Positions 1-5,583 of a DNA stretch of 6,830 bases are shown one piece after another. The position numbers and the translations under genes are program-made. This DNA comes from Ruminococcaceae bacterium UBA1767 (GTDB lineage Bacteria; Bacillota; Clostridia; Oscillospirales; Acutalibacteraceae). The first letter of the stretch is position 1. Each line of letters starts with the position of its first letter. Under the pieces are notes generated by a model that was not told the DNA's origin, made no database searches, and saw only the letters and a program-made list of their open reading frames with translations. Location: NCBI GenBank assembly GCA_002315505.1, contig DCGX01000045.1, positions 1 to 6,830 of the forward strand. The letters are read 5' to 3'.

Positions 1-19
1 TCAGGGGGCGCAAGTGTTA

Positions 20-47
20 ATTATAGCAGATTGTTTTGATTTGTCAA
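20..47 (-). promoter_or_regulatory. Sigma-A promoter directed out of the left edge
   Basis: On the minus strand a -35 TTGACA (47-42) is followed after 16 nt by a -10 TATAAT (25-20). Both hexamers match the sigma-A consensus exactly. Transcription would begin near position 13 and run leftwards out of the window, so the gene it serves cannot be seen. Confidence 0.75.
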
Positions 48-89
48 GCATTTTATAAAATAATTTTTACAAAATCCAAAATCAAATGA

Positions 90-117
90 TTGACAACCGC
101 TATGTTTGTATTATAAA
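90..117 (+). promoter_or_regulatory. Sigma-A promoter of the VOC-family gene
   Basis: A consensus -35 TTGACA (90-95) is followed after 16 nt by TATAAA (112-117), which puts transcription start near 124 and leaves a leader of about 40 nt before the ATG at 164. It is divergent from the promoter at 20-47. A ribosome binding site AAAAGGAG lies at 145-152. Confidence 0.7.
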
Positions 118-163
118 TTATGTTTATTAAAAATGCAATACCCGAAAAGGAGTTTTTTAAAAA

Positions 164-529
164 ATGTTTTCATTCAATCATTTTAACTTCAACGTAAGTG
201 ATCTCGAACGTAGTATTAGTTTTTACAAAGATGTGTTCGGTCTTAATGTTGTTCGTGAAAGCGGCAATGAGGAAAAAGGATATAAAATCGTTTTTATGGG
301 TGACGGCGTCACTGATTTCCGTTTAGAGCTTACTTGGCTTAAAGACCATCAGCAAGCCTATGACCTCGGTGAACAGGAATTTCACCTTGCTTTTAGAACT
401 GACGATTATGATTCGGCTTATAATGATTTTTTCAAACGCGGTTTGATATGCTATGACAACAAAGATATGGGAATATTCTTTGTTGAGGATCCCGACGGAT
501 ACTGGATTGAGGTCATTCCAACAAGATAA
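164..529 (+). CDS. VOC-family protein, glyoxalase I (lactoylglutathione lyase)-like
   Basis: This 121-residue protein belongs to the vicinal oxygen chelate superfamily, with two beta-alpha-beta-beta-beta modules per chain. The first module opens with HFNFNVSDLERSISFY (6-21) and the second with FHLAFRTDDYDSAY (73-86). The end, EDPDGYWIEVIP, is the classic closing strand. His6, Glu55, His74 and Glu116 match in place the four metal ligands of bacterial Ni-type glyoxalase I (E. coli GloA His5, Glu56, His74, Glu122), so a metal-dependent lyase or isomerase acting on a thiol-methylglyoxal adduct is the best guess. The protein is somewhat shorter than E. coli GloA, and other VOC enzymes share this layout, so the substrate is uncertain. 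The ATG follows AAAAGGAG (145-152) and the gene has its own promoter. It appears monocistronic, ending at a hairpin. Confidence 0.85.
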   Translation: MFSFNHFNFNVSDLERSISFYKDVFGLNVVRESGNEEKGYKIVFMGDGVTDFRLELTWLKDHQQAYDLGEQEFHLAFRTDDYDSAYNDFFKRGLICYDNKDMGIFFVEDPDGYWIEVIPTR

Positions 530-536
530 TTAATCT

Positions 537-564
537 AGGCGGTCGGAATATAAATCGACCGCCT
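537..564. terminator. Shared hairpin between convergent VOC gene and sigF
   Basis: A perfect 9-bp stem, AGGCGGTCG (537-545) with CGACCGCCT (556-564), encloses a 10-nt loop. It begins 7 nt after the VOC stop codon and abuts the sigF stop codon (565-567), so it can end transcription from both sides. The T tract is short on both strands (TTTA on plus), so intrinsic termination may be only partial. Confidence 0.65.
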
Positions 565-1230
565 TTACAATATCATTACCTTTAATTTTTCAAGAATTCT
601 TTTCTCCATTCTTGAGATCTGCACCTGTGTTGTTCCGAGTCTTTCCGCAACCTGGCTCTGCGTATTATGCCTGAAATATCTCAATGATATGATCAAACGT
701 TCATCTGCATTTAAATCGTATATTGCCGATTGCAGAGAAATCATGTCCGTAATTTCGTCTTCTTCGCTTTCAACCGGCAGTTCGAGCTGTCTTTCGTTTT
801 CGTCTTCTGCTGTCAGAGAAACAATCGGTCTTGATGCGCAAAGAGCCTCAATTATCTGCTGTTCATCACAATTGAGTATGTGTGCTATTTCACACACCGT
901 AGGTTCATTTCCTAAATCATCGGTAAGACTTTCTTTTATCCTTGCAACCTTTATTGACAATTCTTTGAGATGACGGCTTACCTTTATTGTTCCGCCGTCT
1001 CTGAAAATTCTTTTTATTTCCCCTAAAATTACCGGGACGGCATAGGTCGAGAATCTAACTCCCCTTTCAGTATCAAAACCGTCAAACGCTTTAATCAGCC
1101 CTACACATCCCGTTTGGAACAAATCTTCATATTCGACTCCTTTGTTTTTGAAACGTTTTGCACAGGCGTGAACAAGTCCGATATTTTGCTCTATAATTTG
1201 TTCTCTTGTTAAATCATCTGCTTTTTGCAT
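565..1230 (-). CDS. sigF: Forespore sigma factor sigma-F (SpoIIAC)
   Basis: This 221-residue sigma-70 family protein directs RNA polymerase to early forespore genes and is held inactive by SpoIIAB. Region 2 spans about residues 12-86, with GLVHACAKRF, EDLFQTGCVGLIKAFDGFD, RFSTYAVPVILGEIKRIFRD and IKVSRHLKEL. Region 3 covers about 88-135, and region 4 about 165-215 with the helix-turn-helix TQSQVAERLGTTQVQISRME. These segments match B. subtilis SigF closely. The position directly after spoIIAA and spoIIAB separates it from the related SigG and SigB. The ATG at 1230 is the first possible start, because an in-frame TAA lies directly before it. The protein is therefore about 30 residues shorter at the N terminus than the B. 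subtilis protein. The ribosome binding site is poor and the gene overlaps spoIIAB by 17 nt, so translation is probably coupled. Confidence 0.95.
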   Translation of the reverse strand: MQKADDLTREQIIEQNIGLVHACAKRFKNKGVEYEDLFQTGCVGLIKAFDGFDTERGVRFSTYAVPVILGEIKRIFRDGGTIKVSRHLKELSIKVARIKESLTDDLGNEPTVCEIAHILNCDEQQIIEALCASRPIVSLTAEDENERQLELPVESEEDEITDMISLQSAIYDLNADERLIISLRYFRHNTQSQVAERLGTTQVQISRMEKRILEKLKVMIL

Positions 1231-1648
1231 TTATTTTCTTTATCATTGTAACAGTCGTTCCTTTATTCGGCTTGGAACGAACCGAGAGCTTGTCTGTAAA
1301 TGCCGCCATAACCGAAAATCCGATTCCCGATCGTTCATCATCGGCACCGGTTGTAAACTCGGGTTCGAGAGCTCTTTCGATATTTTCTATTCCGATTCCT
1401 TTGTCTTTAACCGTAATTTTCACTTCATTACCTTTAATCCTGACCGTTATGTAAATACGGCCAAACGATTCACGGTAAGCGTGGACAATACAATTTGTCA
1501 CCGCCTCGGAAACTGCGGTTTTTATATCGGCAAGTTCCTCTACGGTCGGATCAAGCTGAGAAACAAAAGCCGATACTGCCGTTCTGGCAAAAGCCTCATT
1601 GCTTGAATGTGAATCAAAAAAAATTGCGGTTTTATTGCTTTCTTCCAT
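1214..1648 (-). CDS. spoIIAB: Anti-sigma-F factor and serine kinase SpoIIAB
   Basis: SpoIIAB is a GHKL-fold ATP-binding protein that sequesters sigma-F and phosphorylates SpoIIAA on serine. The 144 residues match the family throughout: NEAFARTAVSAFVSQLDPT (17-35), the N box SEAVTNCIVHAY (47-58, with Glu48 and Asn52), the G1 box DKGIGI (82-87), and the ATP-lid segment ending ERSGIGFSVM (105-114), then GTT (130-132). Arg22 and Arg106 correspond to B. subtilis Arg20 and Arg105, which contact sigma-F and SpoIIAA. The start is the ATG at 1648, because AAGGAG (1661-1656) is 7 nt upstream. An upstream in-frame TTG at 1654 touches that ribosome binding site and is unlikely to be used. The gene overlaps spoIIAA and sigF by 17 nt each. 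Confidence 0.96.
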   Translation of the reverse strand: MEESNKTAIFFDSHSSNEAFARTAVSAFVSQLDPTVEELADIKTAVSEAVTNCIVHAYRESFGRIYITVRIKGNEVKITVKDKGIGIENIERALEPEFTTGADDERSGIGFSVMAAFTDKLSVRSKPNKGTTVTMIKKINAKSR

Positions 1649-1964
1649 TGTCAATCTCCTTAATTGGGATAAACTTCGTCACTGACGATAATTTGAGCAG
1701 TTTTTTACAGCGGCTGTTCAGCCCACATATTGATATGACCGTACCGATGCTTTTTGCAAGCTTATATCTTCCCATAATCAGGCCGATACCTGAGCTGTCC
1801 ATAAATGACACCCCTGAAAAGTCGATAATTAATTCTTTAGGATTTTTTGCTAATAACTCATCATCTATTCTTTTTCTCAAAACATCAGAACTGTGGTGGT
1901 CTATGTCAACACATATTGAAACCGTCATCGTTCGGTTTTTGACGAAAATATTGACCGAATCCAA
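1632..1964 (-). CDS. spoIIAA: Anti-anti-sigma factor SpoIIAA (TTG start)
   Basis: SpoIIAA is a STAS-domain protein whose unphosphorylated form binds SpoIIAB and frees sigma-F; SpoIIE phosphatase reactivates it. The conserved core is present: DIDHH (20-24), then FMDSSGIGLIMGRYK (54-68). Ser57 aligns with the phosphorylated Ser58 of B. subtilis. I place the start at TTG 1964, giving 110 residues. The purine-rich AAAGAGGGTGA (1980-1970) lies 5 nt upstream, and the resulting N terminus (DSVNIFVKNRTMTVSICVD) fills the first beta strand found in family members. The nearest ATG, at 1928, has no ribosome binding site and would cut off that strand. The frame is also open upstream to 2072, but that part crosses a terminator. 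It is the first gene of the operon. Confidence 0.93.
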   Translation of the reverse strand: MDSVNIFVKNRTMTVSICVDIDHHSSDVLRKRIDDELLAKNPKELIIDFSGVSFMDSSGIGLIMGRYKLAKSIGTVISICGLNSRCKKLLKLSSVTKFIPIKEIDNGRKQ

Positions 1965-1991
1965 AATGTTCACCCTCTTTGCAGATATTTT

Positions 1992-2023
1992 AATATAAAA
2001 ATAATAATGCCTTGCTTCGGCAA
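1992..2023 (-). promoter_or_regulatory. Possible spoIIA promoter overlapping a Spo0A box
   Basis: A -35-like TTGCCG (2023-2018) and a -10-like TATATT (1997-1992) are 20 nt apart, with a start site predicted near 1985, just ahead of the spoIIAA ribosome binding site. A wide spacer with a Spo0A box over the -35 is the pattern of Spo0A-activated sigma-A promoters such as spoIIG. The B. subtilis spoIIA promoter uses sigma-H, and I see no convincing sigma-H elements here, so the assignment is tentative. Confidence 0.35.
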
Positions 2024-2043
2024 ATAATGTCGAAACAAGGCAT
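2007..2043 (-). promoter_or_regulatory. Inverted pair of Spo0A boxes inside a hairpin upstream of spoIIAA
   Basis: TGTCGAA on the plus strand (2028-2034) matches the Spo0A (0A) box exactly. TGCCGAA on the minus strand (2022-2016) fits the relaxed form TGNCGAA. They face each other as TTCGACA-N5-TGCCGAA and lie 52-70 bp upstream of the spoIIAA start. Spo0A~P is the known activator of spoIIA. The boxes form the inner stem of a longer hairpin whose outer arms are ATGCCTTG (2007-2014) and CAAGGCAT (2036-2043). On the minus strand a T-rich tract follows, so the same element could be a second terminator. Confidence 0.6.
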
Positions 2044-2070
2044 AAAAAAGAGAGCCGTTTATCGACTCTC
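2044..2070 (-). terminator. Rho-independent terminator of the DUF975 gene
   Basis: On the minus strand GAGAGTCG (2070-2063), a 5-nt loop and CGGCTCTC (2057-2050) form an 8-bp stem with one G-U pair. Six T residues (2049-2044) follow. It lies about 10 nt after the DUF975 stop codon and separates that gene from the spoIIA operon. Confidence 0.85.
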
Positions 2071-2080
2071 ATGTTTTTTA

Positions 2081-2821
2081 TCAGAGATCTGCGCCAAGTT
2101 CCTCTCTTGTGCAGATACCTTCGTTGATCGCTTTTACACGCAGAGCAGCATACAGCTCTGCATCAGTCATGCTGACATAAGGAGAAAGGAATATGTATCC
2201 TATTCCGGCAGTCAGTGAAGCAAGAATAAACCATCCGATAAAGGAAAGATAAAGTCCGAATATATGCCATTTCTCACCGTGTGTCATCTTTTTACTGATT
2301 TCAAGAGCACGTTTTGTGGTAATGTTGGGATTTTCGGCGATGATAAACGGAACCATTGAAAACTGAATTGATTTAATAATTCCCGGGATAAAGAAAAGCA
2401 GGGACCAGAGAATTATCTTGATGTTCATTACCAGCATTGTGCCGACATTAGACCAATATTTACCTTGCGAAAAACCGTAAAATATGTTTTTCAGGCTGAT
2501 ATTTTTATATCGGCAGGATGTGAGATATCTGCTGCGTCCGACCTCAAAAGGTCCGGCGACAAATGCCGAATAAATAATCCCAAAAGAAAACGCAGTAACA
2601 AATACAAATCCCAAAACAGCAGCCGCTATTCCGAACTCGGTAAAACCGAACCCGCTTGTACCGGTAGTGAATCCCTTGTTGTATGCCTGCTTTAAGGTTA
2701 CAACAGAAGAACCACCCGTAAAAAATGACAGAATAAGCATAGCAAGAACCGTCCACCAATAGCAACCGTTAAGTGAAAGCTTTGCATTAGACTTTACTTG
2801 TTTAATTGTCCAATATTGCAT
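2081..2821 (-). CDS. DUF975 family integral membrane protein
   Basis: The 246-residue protein is a multi-pass inner-membrane protein of the DUF975 family, whose function is unknown. Hydrophobic segments lie near 21-35, 63-88, 125-147 and 186-213. The family signature is clear in the second half: LLFFIPGIIKSIQFSMVPFI (141-160), ENPNITTKRALEISKKMTHG (163-182), then a final membrane segment and YVSMTDAELYAALR (215-228). Between the first two segments is a Gly/Thr-rich loop (50-62). The ATG follows AAAGGAG (2837-2831) at 9 nt. It has its own promoter (2861-2889) and terminator (2044-2070), so it appears to be a single-gene unit and not part of spoIIA. The C-terminal charged tail is probably cytoplasmic. 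Confidence 0.88.
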   Translation of the reverse strand: MQYWTIKQVKSNAKLSLNGCYWWTVLAMLILSFFTGGSSVVTLKQAYNKGFTTGTSGFGFTEFGIAAAVLGFVFVTAFSFGIIYSAFVAGPFEVGRSRYLTSCRYKNISLKNIFYGFSQGKYWSNVGTMLVMNIKIILWSLLFFIPGIIKSIQFSMVPFIIAENPNITTKRALEISKKMTHGEKWHIFGLYLSFIGWFILASLTAGIGYIFLSPYVSMTDAELYAALRVKAINEGICTREELGADL

Positions 2822-2841
2822 AAACGAAATCTCCTTTGTAC

Positions 2842-2857
2842 ATATAGAATTCTATAT
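2842..2857. repeat. 16-bp perfect palindrome at the DUF975 transcription start
   Basis: ATATAGAATTCTATAT is perfectly self-complementary around 2849/2850. It begins 3 bp after the -10 TAAAAT of the DUF975 promoter and covers the predicted start site, a usual place for a repressor operator. No regulator gene in the window is an obvious partner, and AT-rich palindromes do arise by chance. Confidence 0.4.
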
Positions 2858-2860
2858 AAA

Positions 2861-2889
2861 ATTTTACTCCTTTATTATTTTAAAATCAA
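2861..2889 (-). promoter_or_regulatory. Sigma-A promoter of the DUF975 gene
   Basis: The minus strand has TTGATT (2889-2884), a 17-nt spacer and TAAAAT (2866-2861). Transcription would start near 2854, inside the palindrome at 2842-2857, giving a leader of about 30 nt. Confidence 0.55.
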
Positions 2890-2898
2890 TGATATTAT
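2890..2898 (+). promoter_or_regulatory. Extended -10 promoter of the DNA glycosylase gene
   Basis: TGATATTAT (2890-2898) is an extended -10 element. There is no good -35 at the usual distance. It lies back to back with the -35 of the divergent DUF975 promoter. The start site would be near 2905, about 30 nt before the chosen ATG. Confidence 0.4.
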
Positions 2899-2935
2899 GT
2901 TATTAAGTCAAAATAAAAAACACGGAAGCAGTAAA

Positions 2936-3412
2936 ATGGAAACACATAATATTAAACCTGTCTTCGATTTCAATTCCGAAATACTAATTTTGGGCAGCTT
3001 TCCGTCTGAAGCGTCACGTGCCTTTGGATTTTACTATGCACACCCTCGAAACAGATTTTGGCAGGTTATGGCTGAAATATTTCAGGTGGAAATCGGAAGC
3101 TCACCGCAAGAAAAAACTGAATTTCTGATAAAAAGAAAAATTGCTCTTTGGGATTCGGTTGCCCGTTGCAGCATTCACCGTTCAGGAGACAGCACAATCA
3201 AGGATGCCGTTCCAAATGATATCGAGAAAATAATCAGAACAGCTAAAATTAAACATATATACTTTAACGGTAATAAATCATACGAAATATTTCTGAAGTA
3301 TTGCAGAACAGAAAATGATATTCCTCTGACAGTTCTGCCTTCAACAAGTCCCGCCAACGCACGCTTCACACTCGAAAAGCTGTGTGAGGTATGGAAAATA
3401 ATCTCGGAATAA
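2936..3412 (+). CDS. Hypoxanthine (deoxyinosine) DNA glycosylase, UDG superfamily family 6
   Basis: This 158-residue enzyme should remove hypoxanthine produced by adenine deamination, the first step of base excision repair. Visible family motifs are ILILGSFPSEASR (16-28), GFYYAHPRNRFW (31-42), ALWDSVARCSIHRSGDSTIKD (70-90), a strand ending YFNG (109-112) and LPSTSPANA (134-142), the superfamily motif 2 position. Asn39 within HPRNRFW matches the asparagine reported as catalytically important in the Methanosarcina enzyme that defined family 6. The frame is open back to 2798. I reject that start because it runs into the divergent gene. The ATG at 2897 overlaps the -10 element. ATG 2936 has GGAAG 7 nt upstream and matches the usual N terminus. 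It is a single-gene unit, divergent from the DUF975 gene and convergent with the carboxylesterase. Confidence 0.88.
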   Translation: METHNIKPVFDFNSEILILGSFPSEASRAFGFYYAHPRNRFWQVMAEIFQVEIGSSPQEKTEFLIKRKIALWDSVARCSIHRSGDSTIKDAVPNDIEKIIRTAKIKHIYFNGNKSYEIFLKYCRTENDIPLTVLPSTSPANARFTLEKLCEVWKIISE

Positions 3413-3418
3413 AACTTC

Positions 3419-3449
3419 AAAAGGCACCTGCTTGATGCAGATGCCTTTT
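3419..3449. terminator. Bidirectional terminator between DNA glycosylase and carboxylesterase genes
   Basis: AAAAGGCA (3419-3426) pairs with TGCCTTTT (3442-3449). Inside it, after one mismatch, CTGC pairs with GCAG around the loop TTGAT. The A and T ends give each strand a T tract, so it can end transcription of the rightward glycosylase gene and of the leftward carboxylesterase gene, whose stop codon is at 3458-3460. Confidence 0.85.
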
Positions 3450-3457
3450 CGTTATTT

Positions 3458-5023
3458 TCAGTCTTGATGCTTATGTCTGAAATTGAAATTGGTGTTGGTG
3501 ATGTCACCTTTAGCAAATCTGTCCCACTCAAAATCATAAACAAGCTTCTTTAAATCATCACGTTCACCGTCGAGCATATAGATTTCATCTCCGAAGAAAA
3601 TCGGGCAGTCGGACTCGACAGTAACCGGCTTCCATTCGGGCATCGGGGTACCATCGGCATCATTTCCGTTCGGGTCGCCCTTCTTTGCGAAGTTTGTCCA
3701 GTAGTTGCACATCTTACGTGCAAGGTCGTAGTGCTTGCCGACAAACGGACGCGAACACTTGGCAAGTGTTTCAAACGCGAACCACAGGTCGGAGGAATGG
3801 AAAGAACCGGGGTGATCGTCACCGGGAATTTCCGGATTGAAGTTGTAGAAGTAAATCGGGTTGTCGTTATTCTTGGCAAGAGTCTCGGTAAACATAAAGT
3901 TGCCGATTTCAAAAGAGTTGTAGGTTACATTGTCAACCATCTTCTCAAAGCTGTCGGCATCCTTGCGTGCAATTGCCATATAACGATCGGAAAACTCTCC
4001 AAAATAGCTCTTAGCGTATTCTTCAAGCTCTTTCTCATTGGAAACACGGGGGCGAGACGGGAACTCATCTACTGTGTTACCGTTAATCATAGGCATCTTG
4101 TTGTGTTCTCCGCGCAGGAAGATATTTGTCGGGAAATCAGGCATAAAGGTATCGCCGATAACCGTTCCCCACGGGAGAGGACCCTCGGAGCCGTCCATAC
4201 CGACTTCCCAAACCTTCTGGGCATCAACCTTGCGGGCTTCCTCGAGAGATTTTACTCCGAGACGCTCAAAGAAACGAACACCCTGTTCCTCTGCCTCGGC
4301 AAGAGTTTTACTGGTGTTGCTCGGCGGAAGAAGACCGCCGCCGCTGTGGATAATTGCTTTTTGGAACAAACCCTTGTTCAGCGGAGAGCAGACCTGAACC
4401 ATTGTAGAGCCGCCGCCGGCGCTCTGTCCGAACACGGTTATATTGTCGGGATCACCGCCGAAAGCAGCTATATTGCGCTTAACCCACTCGATGCCCGCTT
4501 TCTGGTCAAGGTGACCGAAGTTGGCGGGGAAATCGGGATTCTCTGCGGTAATTTCCGGATGACAAAGAAATCCGAAAACATTAACACGATAGTTTACGGT
4601 TACGAGTACAACTCCGCGGCGAGCAATACGCTCACCGTCGAATTCCATCTCCGACGGATAGCCGACATTGAGTCCTCCGCCGTAAATCCAAACCATAACA
4701 GGGAATTTTTCATCACCTGTCTTGGTCGGAGTCCAAATGTTGAGCTGCAAACAATCCTCACCCATCGGTACCTCGGTGTCTACGTGCCACTCGTGAGAAT
4801 ACAAATCATCAGGGTCATGTCCGGGAATTTCCTGCATAGCGATGTTTCCGAACAGATAGCAGTCACGGATACCATCCCAATCTGCAGCAGGTTGAGGAGC
4901 TTTCCAACGAAGCTCACCGACAGGAGGAGCTGCAAAAGGAATGCCCTTAAATGCGGTAATTCTGGGATCGGCGGCAGGAATTCCGCGAACCCAGCCGTTC
5001 TCGGTCTTAATTACTCTTAACAT
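3458..5023 (-). CDS. Type B carboxylesterase (alpha/beta-hydrolase)
   Basis: This 521-residue alpha/beta-hydrolase of the carboxylesterase/cholinesterase family hydrolyses carboxylic esters. It has the full family length. The N-terminal signature is GIPFAAPPVGELRWKAPQP (27-45), then EDCLQLNIWTP (89-99). The oxyanion hole is YGGG (114-117). The nucleophile elbow is GQSAG (199-203) with Ser201, preceded by FGGDPDNITVFG. The likely acid is Glu320 (NTVDEF) and the catalytic histidine His409 in GSFHSSDLWFAF. The elbow has Gln where many members have Glu. There is no signal peptide, so the enzyme is probably cytoplasmic; the natural substrate cannot be told. The ATG follows TGAGGTGA (5034-5027). 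The gene is visibly more GC-rich than its neighbours. It has its own promoter and terminator. Confidence 0.95.
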   Translation of the reverse strand: MLRVIKTENGWVRGIPAADPRITAFKGIPFAAPPVGELRWKAPQPAADWDGIRDCYLFGNIAMQEIPGHDPDDLYSHEWHVDTEVPMGEDCLQLNIWTPTKTGDEKFPVMVWIYGGGLNVGYPSEMEFDGERIARRGVVLVTVNYRVNVFGFLCHPEITAENPDFPANFGHLDQKAGIEWVKRNIAAFGGDPDNITVFGQSAGGGSTMVQVCSPLNKGLFQKAIIHSGGGLLPPSNTSKTLAEAEEQGVRFFERLGVKSLEEARKVDAQKVWEVGMDGSEGPLPWGTVIGDTFMPDFPTNIFLRGEHNKMPMINGNTVDEFPSRPRVSNEKELEEYAKSYFGEFSDRYMAIARKDADSFEKMVDNVTYNSFEIGNFMFTETLAKNNDNPIYFYNFNPEIPGDDHPGSFHSSDLWFAFETLAKCSRPFVGKHYDLARKMCNYWTNFAKKGDPNGNDADGTPMPEWKPVTVESDCPIFFGDEIYMLDGERDDLKKLVYDFEWDRFAKGDITNTNFNFRHKHQD

Positions 5024-5058
5024 ATTTCACCTCATAAGTAATAAAATTTAATAAACTA

Positions 5059-5087
5059 ATTCTATCATTTATGTGTTTATTGTTCAA
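5059..5087 (-). promoter_or_regulatory. Sigma-A promoter of the carboxylesterase gene
   Basis: The minus strand has TTGAAC (5087-5082), a 17-nt spacer and TAGAAT (5064-5059), each one base off consensus. Start is predicted near 5052, giving a leader of about 29 nt. Confidence 0.7.
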
Positions 5088-5148
5088 TAGAAAATACAAA
5101 TATTACAAATAACGTTGTTTATGTATTGGATTAATTATTATTTGTCGC

Positions 5149-5583
5149 CTAAGTAACGCAGCTTTTTTCGTCCGATGTATTTAATGAAAAAGACCAAGCT
5201 TCAATATTTTTTGCTGTAAAATCTTTAAGTTCTCCGGATCTCATACACAAAATAATTCCATGCGTTCCCTTAACTTTACAGGGTATTGAGGTTTGGAGCG
5301 TTTCAGCTAAATATTCGAGATATGACTTCAAAGCTTCATTATATGCCTTTTTGCTTTGTCCGATTTTTTTTGCCGTTTCAATATCGGATAAAAGTTTATC
5401 TTTCAGAAATTCACCGTTCACTATATATTTATCAAGGATTTCGCTTCCGAGATATTCAGCCTTTTCTTCATACAACGACTGTGACCACTTTTCCCCTTCG
5501 GGAGCTTCCTGCTCATACAACAAGCTCCCGTATTTAAACAAGTCTACCGTTTTGTAAAGCTCATAAAGCAAATCGCCAAGCAT
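5149..5583 (-). CDS. Hypothetical protein, possibly the C-terminal part of a broken membrane protein
   Basis: I do not recognise this 144-residue ORF. It is acidic in its first half, mostly predicted helix with heptad-like stretches (about residues 35-95), and then becomes more beta-like (CKVKGTHGIILCM, 102-114). No signal peptide or membrane segment is seen. The ATG at 5583 directly follows a TGA (5586-5584) in the same frame, and the codons before that TGA read as plausible protein (NEYYCEMCDE). The only upstream purine-rich stretch, GACGAG, is a weak ribosome binding site. Two readings are possible. It may be a separate gene translated by coupling, or it may be the extracytoplasmic remainder of the membrane protein encoded by 5584-5837, cut by a nonsense change. 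No terminator is visible after the TAG stop. Confidence 0.55.
   Translation of the reverse strand: MLGDLLYELYKTVDLFKYGSLLYEQEAPEGEKWSQSLYEEKAEYLGSEILDKYIVNGEFLKDKLLSDIETAKKIGQSKKAYNEALKSYLEYLAETLQTSIPCKVKGTHGIILCMRSGELKDFTAKNIEAWSFSLNTSDEKSCVT

Noticed and set aside
1940..1946. TGACGAA as a further Spo0A box inside spoIIAA
   Set aside because: It fits only the relaxed motif, lies in coding sequence downstream of the start codon, and such a degenerate 7-mer is expected by chance.
1206..1998. Plus-strand open frames opposite spoIIAB and spoIIAA
   Set aside because: They are antisense to well-conserved spoIIA genes, have no ribosome binding sites and read as low-complexity protein.
2798..2935. 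A longer N terminus for the DNA glycosylase starting at 2798 or 2897
   Set aside because: The extension overlaps the DUF975 start and its promoter, the ATG at 2897 lies inside the -10 element, and the family N terminus begins at the Met of 2936.
3731..5020. A 429-codon open frame on the plus strand
   Set aside because: It lies wholly antisense to the carboxylesterase, which has all family motifs. The translation shows no recognisable domain and the frame follows from the codon bias of the real gene.
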